Shown in pieces: positions 44,807 through 53,227 of a stretch of DNA of 64,000 bases. Below the pieces are notes generated by a model that saw only the letters and a program-made list of their open reading frames with translations, made no database searches and was not told where the DNA came from. The stretch is from Flavobacteriaceae bacterium (GTDB lineage: Bacteria > Bacteroidota > Bacteroidia > Flavobacteriales > Flavobacteriaceae), in contig JANQSO010000003.1 in assembly GCA_028284005.1 (NCBI GenBank), positions 62,001 to 126,000 on the forward strand, read 5' to 3'. The translations under genes were made by a program, and so were the position numbers. Within the stretch, counting starts at the first letter, position 1. Each line of letters opens with the position of its first letter.

Positions 44807-46546
44807 ATGAAAACTAAAGTACTATTGCTCCCTATTTTCCTGTTGATAACAACATCGGTCTTTGGCCAGTTTCAGAAAAGTGTCCAGGTAGTGAACAAGC
44901 ATCATCACGATCTTAATATTGAGCCATTGGACGGGGTTACAGACTACATTGTGGCTGGCAATTTATTTGATAATTCTCTACAAAATGAAGAAATGATATT
45001 GAAAAATGTGGATGATTCGGGGAATATTATTTGGTACAATAAATATTCCGGTTCTACACTTCAGCATTTGCGAAGCTTTGATATTGTTACGTATCTGGAT
45101 TTCATTTTTGTTACAGGCTCTGTTGATGTAAATGGACTGAGAAAGACATTCATTGCCAAAATCGATGCATTAAACGGAAATTTGTTAGATGCGCGGTATT
45201 ATGATATAGTACCCTCTGCTTTTAATTCACGAGGTCTGCATATTGAATTCACCCAAAGTGATGCGGATGGTGACGGGGCTTCGGACCCCGGATTGGTTGT
45301 TGGAGGTTTTTTTAGCGATTGTTATAACCTGGATCCAAGCTGTGTAGATAATAATATTGGATTTGTATTGCGTGTAGACCTTAACTTGAATATCATTTGG
45401 ACGGTTGAGGTAGATACCAATCTGTCAACAAACCCGGTGGACTATGATTTTATAAATGGAATTACTGAAACCAGCGATGGTTTCTTTATTACCGGGAGTG
45501 CTACGGGCCCAATTGGAGGCGGATATCAGCAAGCAGTACTGGCCTATAAGATAGACTTTACAGGGGTCTTTGCCTGGAACAACAGCTACATTTTTGGGAA
45601 CTCTCAGGATGTAAGCGTAGATGCGTACTATGATACCGGCTCAGATAAGATTTATATGTTGACTAATTACTCGGTCTCTCATTATTTTGGTGTGACTGTT
45701 TTTGATAACGTTCCCGGAACTGTGGATCTGGGGCGTTCCTGGTACATAACTAATAATGACCTAAACCGATACGGGTTCACTATCATGGAGTCTTACACAG
45801 ACGGCAATAATTTGATTATTACAGGTTATGACCGGGATGAAAACTGGGTAGATGGTAACAACAACTCTTTGTATGGAGAAACCAATCTTTTTGTACATGA
45901 ATTTCAAAAATCAAATGGAAACCAGGTAGGGACCACCTATCAATATTTGGTACCCAATATAGAACCATCCGGAGACGATTTTAACTTCTGGTTGTACCAG
46001 ATGCCATTGATATATTATCCGGACATTAGTTTTATAAAGGATTTTCCGGGGACCAACGGAGATTACTATCATGTAGGGTATAGAAGGGATCCGGCAGGAG
46101 GATTTGTTGAAAGTGAACTGGTTAGAACTCCAACATCCAGGATAAATGATTGTGATTTTCTGGCTTTGGCTTTAACGCCTGTTCTTCCTACTTTTCAGAC
46201 TGTACCTGTATTGTCCGGTTTTGTGCCTAATACCGTTACGTCTTTTGTGGTGAACACTACCGCTTTAAGTTATACACAGGAAATGTGCGTACGAACTTTA
46301 TCATCTTCGGAGAACACGTATAAAAAAGCAGTTCTTTACCCTAATCCTGCTTCAGAAATTGTATATGTAAGAAGCGAAAATATACAGTCCTATAGAATTG
46401 TTGATTCCTTAGGCCGAATAGTTTATGAGAATACTTTAAATTCCGAAAGAGCCATTTATATAGGTAATTTAAAAAATGGCCTGTATTTTATTGAAGTATA
46501 TGACGATAGCAAAAAAGGGCAAACCTTTAAACTCATTAAGAACTAA
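44807..46546 (+). CDS. Secreted beta-propeller-like protein with T9SS sorting tail
   Basis: A 579-residue secreted protein. After a signal peptide (about 1-20, TTSVFGQ) come beta-rich repeats such as TDYIVAGNLFDNSL, DDSGNIIWYNKYSG, DLNLNIIWTVEVDTN and DGFFITGSATG, which resemble propeller blades without a recognised family. The end is a T9SS type A signal: VLYPNPASEIVYVRS...LGRIVYENTLN...LKNGLYFIEVYD. It should be surface-attached or released. It is 74 nt upstream of the LytS-type kinase gene and shares its orientation, so I infer one operon, with the direct repeats at 44689 as a possible control site. Confidence 0.8.
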   Translation: MKTKVLLLPIFLLITTSVFGQFQKSVQVVNKHHHDLNIEPLDGVTDYIVAGNLFDNSLQNEEMILKNVDDSGNIIWYNKYSGSTLQHLRSFDIVTYLDFIFVTGSVDVNGLRKTFIAKIDALNGNLLDARYYDIVPSAFNSRGLHIEFTQSDADGDGASDPGLVVGGFFSDCYNLDPSCVDNNIGFVLRVDLNLNIIWTVEVDTNLSTNPVDYDFINGITETSDGFFITGSATGPIGGGYQQAVLAYKIDFTGVFAWNNSYIFGNSQDVSVDAYYDTGSDKIYMLTNYSVSHYFGVTVFDNVPGTVDLGRSWYITNNDLNRYGFTIMESYTDGNNLIITGYDRDENWVDGNNNSLYGETNLFVHEFQKSNGNQVGTTYQYLVPNIEPSGDDFNFWLYQMPLIYYPDISFIKDFPGTNGDYYHVGYRRDPAGGFVESELVRTPTSRINDCDFLALALTPVLPTFQTVPVLSGFVPNTVTSFVVNTTALSYTQEMCVRTLSSSENTYKKAVLYPNPASEIVYVRSENIQSYRIVDSLGRIVYENTLNSERAIYIGNLKNGLYFIEVYDDSKKGQTFKLIKN

Positions 46547-46620
46547 AGAAGCTCACAAATCAATTTTTGCGTAATTTTAATACGCAGTCTTTGAGTTATC
46601 TTAAATCGACACCTCTAATA

Positions 46621-49440
46621 ATGAGTTCAAAAAAGTTCCATATCATCGTGTTTAGTTTGTTGATATGGAACTTTTCATTTTCTCAGCAATACTTAAACTA
46701 CAGTATGAAAGATGGTTTGCCCAGCGATCATGTATACCGTATTACACAAGACCGCAACGGATTTATATGGGCTATTACAGATAAAGGAATTGCTAAATTT
46801 AACGGGAAAGAATTTAAAACATTTACTACAAAGAACGGTTTACCTACCAATGATATTTGGGATATTCGTTTGGCACCAAATAATGAGGTATGGTATTTTT
46901 CAAAATCTAACGTATTGGGGTATATCAAAAACGATAGTGTATATAATTTCCCTGCCTGCGACAAAAGTGTTGTATTATATCCCTCATCGATCTTTCAGTA
47001 TGAAAATATGTTCATGTTCGGAAATAACAACAAAGGCTACACATTAGTAGACGGGTGTTGGAAATATGTTCCTGACCAACATAAAATTCAGGAAAATTTA
47101 AAGGAACCAGGGGTATATTCCGGTGTCAGTACCAGGGACAGAATAATAAGCTTATACTATAACAGGTATGATTTCTTTAAGATCAAAAACCGAAAGAAAT
47201 ACCCTAATATACTACTGTTTTTAAGTGTAGATTCAATAGGAGGTATGTTGTACGACGATGGATATATGATTCTTAACCTCAATAATAATAGGCTATTCAA
47301 TCGAAAATTTAAAAACGATCTTAGATCAAAACATCCAAGATTCTACAGGTTTAATTTTTTAAATGATGAGTTACAGATCTCAGGCTATAATTTTGTGGCG
47401 CGGCTGGGGAAAGAATATCATATTAAGGAGTTCTTTCATGTTCAGGAAGAACTAGAATCGCATTTCTCTTTAATTGACAGGTCCGGTAATATATGGAGTG
47501 CCACCTTTACAGATGGAATATATATGCTTCCGCAAGTGAAAAGGAATTTCAGATATTTCTTATCGGATAAAAAAGGAAAAAAAGTTGCAAAGATCGGGGA
47601 TAAGATCATTGCTAATGTTATTGATAAAGGGTTTTATGAGTATGATGAGAACCGGCAAGAATTTAAACAAATTCAAAAAGAAGACGGATTTCTCTATAGC
47701 GCAAATTATATAGATTCCTTACAGACCTATTTCTATGTTTCAGAGTCTAAGGTCTTTGAGATTGGAAAAGACAATGTAAAGAAGATCAGGTTTGTAAATA
47801 AAGGCACAGGGCTGCGTAAGATTATTTTTTTTAATGGCTTCTTGTATGCTAATACTTCGGGGGGAGTTGTGAAAATAAATGCTACCAATTTTAATTTTAT
47901 AAAGAAATACAGGCAATATGGGGTGAAGTCACTCATCCCTTTTAATGATCAAATAATATTAGGTACATCAAATGGACTGATGGCTCTAAAAAATGATACG
48001 ATTCTGGAGTTTCCTTCTTCAGATCCCAATTTTAAAAAACCTATCCTTGATCTTATAGCCCTAGCACCTTCTCAACTCCTGGTTGGTACAGATGGCTATG
48101 GAGCCTACCTCACAGATATGGTAACCACAAAGTTACTTTCCGGCACCGAGTTTTTAAGTGTGGAAAATATTTTTGCTTCCGAAGCAGATATCTGGCTTGC
48201 AACAGAAACAGGGCTGCTACATTACCAAAAATCCGGTGATGACTATAAGCTGGTCAAAAAACTTGACGATACCCACGGTTTACCTTCCAGAAAGATCAAT
48301 GCAGTTACGGTGGTAGCTGATGAGGTCTTTGTGAGTACAGATAACGGACTTGCCATATTTCCAAAAAATTTTGAAAAGAGACAGCAATTACTGGATATTT
48401 ATATTGAAAAAGCTTCATACGATAATACATTAATTTCTCCAAGACAAGATACATTCTCCTACTCGCGGAACAATACAGTCACTTTTTCGGTTTCAGGAAT
48501 TGATTATTCTGAAAACCGACCTGATCTCATTTATGACTATAAACTGTCTCCTCTGCATAACAAATGGACACAAACATCTTCTTCAAGTATTAATTTTACC
48601 GATCTGCCACCAAATGACTATACATTGTTCCTAAGATCGGGAGCGATCGATAAGACAGTTACGTTTAGCATAACACCGCTGTGGTGGCAGCGCTCCATAA
48701 CAAAAATTAGTTTTATTACCCTCGGGGTCTTACTTCTGGGAATTGTATTATATAGGATCAGGAAATATGAAATCACCAAAAAAACAAGAAAACTAACCAT
48801 TCAGAAAAAATTAGCCGAATTTGAATTGTACGCATTGCGGTCTCAAATGAATCCGCATTTTGTGTTTAATTCCCTGGCCGCAATTCAATATTATATCAAT
48901 AATAACGAGACGGAAACATCCGAAAGATATTTGGTGAAGTTTTCAAAATTAATACGGCAATTCTTCGAACTTTCTAAAGAGAAAGAAATAACACTGGCAG
49001 ATGAAATTACATTGCTGAAAAACTATCTTGACATTGAAAAGCTTAGATTTAAAGAAAAACTGAACTATACGATCAATGTAGATAAAAATATAATTACTGA
49101 AGAATTCAAAATACCCACCATGATATTGCAGCCTATAGTAGAAAATGCAGTAAATCACGGGATATTCAACAAAGAAGAGAACGGAAATATTATGCTAAAT
49201 TTTAAATATCTGAACAGCTCCGAAATAAAAGCGGAGATCTGTGATGACGGAGTGGGTTATGTGAACACGAAAAAAAACAGGTCCAACGGGAAGATAAATT
49301 CTTCGGATGTAATTGAGGAAAGAATATTTCATTTAAACAACTCCGGAATGTGGCATATAGAATATTCTAAATTTGAAGTATATCCGGAGCTTAAAAACAA
49401 AGGGAATATCGCGACATTTACTATTAAAACTTTGCAATGA
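46621..49440 (+). CDS. Propeller sensor histidine kinase, LytS/YehU type
   Basis: A 939-residue sensor (start at the ATG 46621, which gives a clean signal peptide HIIVFSLLIWNFSFSQ; the upstream TTG at 46567 would extend it wrongly). The periplasmic region has two-component propeller repeats such as ITQDRNGFIWAITDKGIAKFNGKEF. A Y_Y_Y-like region (about 610-690) precedes a single membrane helix (about 695-715, ITKISFITLGVLLLGIVLY). The kinase is of the His_kinase family: LRSQMNPHFVFNSLAAIQYYI with His746 and the ATPase box ILQPIVENAVNHGI. Its partner LytTR regulator overlaps it by four bases. Confidence 0.92.
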   Translation: MSSKKFHIIVFSLLIWNFSFSQQYLNYSMKDGLPSDHVYRITQDRNGFIWAITDKGIAKFNGKEFKTFTTKNGLPTNDIWDIRLAPNNEVWYFSKSNVLGYIKNDSVYNFPACDKSVVLYPSSIFQYENMFMFGNNNKGYTLVDGCWKYVPDQHKIQENLKEPGVYSGVSTRDRIISLYYNRYDFFKIKNRKKYPNILLFLSVDSIGGMLYDDGYMILNLNNNRLFNRKFKNDLRSKHPRFYRFNFLNDELQISGYNFVARLGKEYHIKEFFHVQEELESHFSLIDRSGNIWSATFTDGIYMLPQVKRNFRYFLSDKKGKKVAKIGDKIIANVIDKGFYEYDENRQEFKQIQKEDGFLYSANYIDSLQTYFYVSESKVFEIGKDNVKKIRFVNKGTGLRKIIFFNGFLYANTSGGVVKINATNFNFIKKYRQYGVKSLIPFNDQIILGTSNGLMALKNDTILEFPSSDPNFKKPILDLIALAPSQLLVGTDGYGAYLTDMVTTKLLSGTEFLSVENIFASEADIWLATETGLLHYQKSGDDYKLVKKLDDTHGLPSRKINAVTVVADEVFVSTDNGLAIFPKNFEKRQQLLDIYIEKASYDNTLISPRQDTFSYSRNNTVTFSVSGIDYSENRPDLIYDYKLSPLHNKWTQTSSSSINFTDLPPNDYTLFLRSGAIDKTVTFSITPLWWQRSITKISFITLGVLLLGIVLYRIRKYEITKKTRKLTIQKKLAEFELYALRSQMNPHFVFNSLAAIQYYINNNETETSERYLVKFSKLIRQFFELSKEKEITLADEITLLKNYLDIEKLRFKEKLNYTINVDKNIITEEFKIPTMILQPIVENAVNHGIFNKEENGNIMLNFKYLNSSEIKAEICDDGVGYVNTKKNRSNGKINSSDVIEERIFHLNNSGMWHIEYSKFEVYPELKNKGNIATFTIKTLQ

Positions 49441-50177
49441 TAAAACGAACCGCCATATTAGTTGATGATGAAGTTTCTGCCTTAAAAGGCTTACAACAGA
49501 AAATAGAAAAACTGTTTCCCGAAATAGAGATATTGAATGCATTTCAAAAACCGGAAGAAGCCATAAGAGCTATCAAAGAGAAGCAACCGGATATTCTGTT
49601 TCTCGATATTGAAATGCCAAGAATGAGTGGCTTCGAACTACTTTCTGCACTTACTGAGATCAATTTTCAGGTCATTTTTGTAACTGCCTATAGTGAATAT
49701 GCTTTAGATGCGCTAAAGCAATCTGCAATAGATTATGTATTGAAGCCTGTTGATAATGAAGAATTAACCAATGCGATCAATAAAGCATTGGAAGTTATCA
49801 AATTAAAACACCAAAACGAGAACAATACAAAGCTCATAGAGATGTTAACCGAAATCATTACCAACACAAATAAAATAATCATCCCTACGGCAAAGGGCCT
49901 TTCTTTTATTCCACAGGATGATGTATTGCATTTGGAAGGTTATGAAGGGTATACCAAATTTCATTTAACGAATAACACTGAGATTGTAAGTTCGTATAAT
50001 CTTGGAAAATTTGAAAAATCATTAAGCAGCATTTTTTTTAAATGCCACAAATCCCATATTATCAATATTGAAAAAGTGCGAAGTTTTGAGAATGAAGGTT
50101 ATATAGTTCTGGAAGGCGAATACCGGGTACCAATTTCCAAGGCGAACAGAAAAGTGTTCTTGGACCTTTTCCAATAA
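49437..50177 (+). CDS. LytTR-family response regulator
   Basis: A 246-residue regulator. The receiver (about 5-120) has the acidic pair in AILVDDEVSA, the phosphoacceptor Asp57 in ILFLDIEMPRMSGFEL, and Lys in DYVLKPVDNEEL. The C-terminal LytTR DNA-binding domain (about 145-246) has IIIPTAKGLSFIPQDDVLHLEG and HKSHIINIEKVRSF. It binds direct repeats about 21 bp apart. It overlaps the kinase gene by ATGA and is its cognate partner. A repeat pair of this spacing lies upstream of the operon's first gene. Confidence 0.95.
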   Translation: MIKRTAILVDDEVSALKGLQQKIEKLFPEIEILNAFQKPEEAIRAIKEKQPDILFLDIEMPRMSGFELLSALTEINFQVIFVTAYSEYALDALKQSAIDYVLKPVDNEELTNAINKALEVIKLKHQNENNTKLIEMLTEIITNTNKIIIPTAKGLSFIPQDDVLHLEGYEGYTKFHLTNNTEIVSSYNLGKFEKSLSSIFFKCHKSHIINIEKVRSFENEGYIVLEGEYRVPISKANRKVFLDLFQ

Positions 50178-50179
50178 TC

Positions 50180-51793
50180 TTAATACCTTACCTTATCATT
50201 TTTCTTTAATACCTTAACTTCCTTTTTTGCCTCTTTTGGTTTGTAGTTCCCTCCCAAATGCTGGCATTCCATACAGTCCTTTACACTTTTAAAAGCTACG
50301 GGAGTCTTTGTATATCCAAAGGAATCCTTTAGCGTTTTTATCAAATTCCGGTCGCCTAAACTAAATTCAACATCTTCCATTGTGAACTCACTGGGGTGTT
50401 CATAACCACAGGCATGTGTTATTTCCAGTAGTTCTTTTCTGAAATTCTTGAAATAAAAATGGGCTCTTACAGATTTATCTTCAATATTGATACCGCTCTG
50501 CCGCCATTTGTTTTGCGTTGCTACACCACTTGGGCAATGATTGTTATGACATATCTGCGCCTGTATACAACCAATGGACATCATCGCTTCCCTGGCAACA
50601 TTGATGCAATCTGCACCCATAGAAAATGCCATAGCCGCTTTAGCAGGAAATCCTAATTTTCCACTGCCTATAAATACGATCCGTTCACATAAATCGTGTT
50701 CCTTAAAAATTTTATAGACATCACTAAACCCAAAGACCCACGGTAGTGCCACATGATCTGCAAAACTGGGTGGTGCTGCACCGGTTCCTCCTTCACCTCC
50801 GTCAATAGTAATAAAATCCGGGCCTTTACCGGTTGTCGCCATTAATTCTGCCAGTTGTCTCCAATCGTCCAGTTTCCCTACAGCCGATTTAATACCTACG
50901 GGTAGTCCCGTTGCTTCGGCAATATCCTCTACAAACCGAACCAGGCCATCCACGCCTTGAAAGGCCGAATGCGTAGGAGGGGAGAGAACATCCTTTCCAA
51001 CAGGTACATGCCTGATCTCGGCGATCTCTTTCGTGATCTTTGAAGCTGGTAGAACACCGCCCTTTCCGGGCTTGGCACCTTGAGACAGTTTTACTTCAAC
51101 CGCTCGTACCTGGGGATGATCCGTTACCAATTGTACTAATTTTTCCATAGAAAAATTTCCATTGTCATCACGTACACCAAAATAACCGGTTCCAAAATGA
51201 AAGACCACGTCACTTCCTTTCTTGTGATAGGGTGACAATCCGCCTTCACCTGTATTGTGATAAGCATTTGCCATAGCGCAACCTCTGTTTAAGGATTCGA
51301 TAGCTCTTGCAGACAGCGAACCAAAACTCATTGCAGAAGCATTGATCACAGATGCCGGCCGGTAAGGCCTGCGGCGGCGGTTTTCTCCCATTACTTTTGC
51401 ACAGGGAAGAAAGTACGGGTCCTTTGTATTGGGATGCTCCTTATCTAATTTATAAGGAAGCATCGCATTATTAATAAATATATAATTGGCCTTGTATATA
51501 TCACGGTCTGTACCAAAGCCCTCATAATTGTTCTCGTTTTTCGCGGAAGCGTAGATCCAACTTCGTTCTATGCGATTAAAAGGCAGCTCCTCACGATTAT
51601 TAGCTACAATGTATTGCCGTAGTTCCGGCCCGATACCCTCCAGCCAGTATCTTAAATGTCCAACAACAGGGAAATTATGTAAGATGGTATGCTTTTTATT
51701 GAAAAAAACATCACGTATTGCAACAATGGCCAAGAGAGTAAGAATCCATACCCACCATGGAATTTCTAACAAAAAATCAATAATTCCCTGCAT
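50180..51793 (-). CDS. FMN-binding glutamate synthase family protein
   Basis: A 537-residue protein with an N-terminal membrane helix (about 10-27, WVWILTLLAIVAIRDVFF). The body is the FMN-binding barrel of the glutamate synthase large subunit (about 100-450): RPASVINASAMSFGSLSARA, GEGGLSPYHKKGSD, and GGEGGTGAAPPSFADH. A [3Fe-4S]-type cysteine set lies in GCIQAQICHNNHCPSGVATQ. The amidotransferase domain of GltB is absent, so ammonia would need to be supplied or another electron-transfer reaction catalysed. It starts exactly at the base before the stop of the upstream M20 gene, so they form an operon. Confidence 0.9.
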   Translation of the reverse strand: MQGIIDFLLEIPWWVWILTLLAIVAIRDVFFNKKHTILHNFPVVGHLRYWLEGIGPELRQYIVANNREELPFNRIERSWIYASAKNENNYEGFGTDRDIYKANYIFINNAMLPYKLDKEHPNTKDPYFLPCAKVMGENRRRRPYRPASVINASAMSFGSLSARAIESLNRGCAMANAYHNTGEGGLSPYHKKGSDVVFHFGTGYFGVRDDNGNFSMEKLVQLVTDHPQVRAVEVKLSQGAKPGKGGVLPASKITKEIAEIRHVPVGKDVLSPPTHSAFQGVDGLVRFVEDIAEATGLPVGIKSAVGKLDDWRQLAELMATTGKGPDFITIDGGEGGTGAAPPSFADHVALPWVFGFSDVYKIFKEHDLCERIVFIGSGKLGFPAKAAMAFSMGADCINVAREAMMSIGCIQAQICHNNHCPSGVATQNKWRQSGINIEDKSVRAHFYFKNFRKELLEITHACGYEHPSEFTMEDVEFSLGDRNLIKTLKDSFGYTKTPVAFKSVKDCMECQHLGGNYKPKEAKKEVKVLKKNDKVRY

Positions 51794-53077
51794 TTATTGC
51801 GCGTTTAAATAGTCAATAGATAATTGCGACATTGTTTTTACACCCAGTAGCAATCCCGAGTCATCAATAATGAAATCGGGTGTATGGTGTGGATAAGGAG
51901 TTGTATTTCCGGGTGTCATTCCTCCTAAAAAGAAATAAAATCCGGGAACGATTTCTTGAAAATAAGAGAAATCTTCCCCTCCGGTGGTTGCCTTCATTAG
52001 TTGCACATTTTCTACACCCGCCAAATTTTGGAGTGTTGGAAGCATCATTGCGGTTAGGTCAGGATCATTATAGGTAACAACGGTATTGTTTTGCCATTCA
52101 ATGGTTGCAGTTCCGCCGTATGCTTTTGCAATATCCTGGGCCATTTCGGTCATTCTGCGAATGATCATGTCACGCATATTTGGGTCGAGTGTACGTACAG
52201 TTCCTATCATTTCGGCACTTTCGGGAATAATATTAAAACGTACACCACTGGTTATCTTTCCAACGGTGATCACTGCCGCTTCCTGTACTAAATTGGACTC
52301 TCTGCTTATAATGGTTTGAAAACCGTCAATTATTTTTGCTGAAATCAGGATAGGGTCGACGCCGCTCCATGGAGCCGAACCATGCGTTTGTTTTCCTTTT
52401 ACATTTACTACAAATCGTTCAACCGCCGCCATAGTTCCACCGGGCTTATAACGAATCACTCCCGTTGGTGTACCCGAGTTGATATGCAGCCCAAAAATAG
52501 CGTCTACATCCGGGTTTTTTAGGACTCCTTCTTTGATCATTAATTTAGCACCTCCTTCTTCACCCGGAGGAGGCCCTTCTTCGGCAGGTTGAAATATAAA
52601 CTTTACGGTACCGTTGATAAGATTTTTATTTTTTGAAAGTACTTCGGCGACCCCCATTAAAATGGAGATATGTGTATCATGGCCACAAGCGTGCATTACA
52701 CCTGTCTCCGTACCTAAGAAAGTGTCCCTGACCTCGCTTTTATAAGGAAGGTCATTTCGTTCTGTTACCGGGAGTGCATCAATATCGGCACGTAGAGCCA
52801 CTACTTTTCCGGGATGATTACCTTTTAAAATACCAACAACCCCTGTTTTAGCTACCCCGGTCTGTACCTGGATGCCAAGGGAACGCAAATGCTTTGCAAT
52901 TGTTTCGGCTGTTTTAAATTCTCTGTTGGAAAGCTCCGGATTTTTATGAAAATAACGTCGCCAGTCAATTACCTGTTGTTCGATAGCTTCAATATCTTTT
53001 AAAAGCTTTTTATCCATTTGAGCAAACAAGGCGGTCGAACAAAAAACGAGGAGCAGCAATAATTTGTAGTGTTTCAT
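51794..53077 (-). CDS. M20-family amidohydrolase, exported
   Basis: A 427-residue metallopeptidase-fold enzyme with a signal peptide (about 1-19, STALFAQ). Motifs typical of the M20D amidohydrolases are IDWRRYFHKNPELSNREFKTAE, HACGHDTHISILMGVAE (metal histidines), EEGPPPGEEGGAKLMIKEG, and GGEDFSYFQ (metal glutamate region). Such enzymes cleave N-acyl or indole amino acid amides. It is presumably periplasmic. Its stop is directly adjacent to the start of the FMN glutamate synthase-like gene downstream, suggesting a shared task such as amino-acid nitrogen recovery (inference). Confidence 0.92.
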   Translation of the reverse strand: MKHYKLLLLLVFCSTALFAQMDKKLLKDIEAIEQQVIDWRRYFHKNPELSNREFKTAETIAKHLRSLGIQVQTGVAKTGVVGILKGNHPGKVVALRADIDALPVTERNDLPYKSEVRDTFLGTETGVMHACGHDTHISILMGVAEVLSKNKNLINGTVKFIFQPAEEGPPPGEEGGAKLMIKEGVLKNPDVDAIFGLHINSGTPTGVIRYKPGGTMAAVERFVVNVKGKQTHGSAPWSGVDPILISAKIIDGFQTIISRESNLVQEAAVITVGKITSGVRFNIIPESAEMIGTVRTLDPNMRDMIIRRMTEMAQDIAKAYGGTATIEWQNNTVVTYNDPDLTAMMLPTLQNLAGVENVQLMKATTGGEDFSYFQEIVPGFYFFLGGMTPGNTTPYPHHTPDFIIDDSGLLLGVKTMSQLSIDYLNAQ

Positions 53078-53227
53078 TTTTCTTAGAAAATTTCAGCTAA
53101 AGATATTTAATTTTCAGTAAACCAAAAATTGGAACAGATGTTTATAAATTCTGAAGAAACCGTACAGTCATTCGTGCTATTTTCTGTATTTTTCACTTTT
53201 ATTTTTCTTCAGAAATAATTTAAAAAA

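Noticed and set aside
46567-46620. TTG start 18 codons before the LytS-type kinase
   Set aside because: The ATG at 46621 gives a proper signal peptide, and the extension would bury it.
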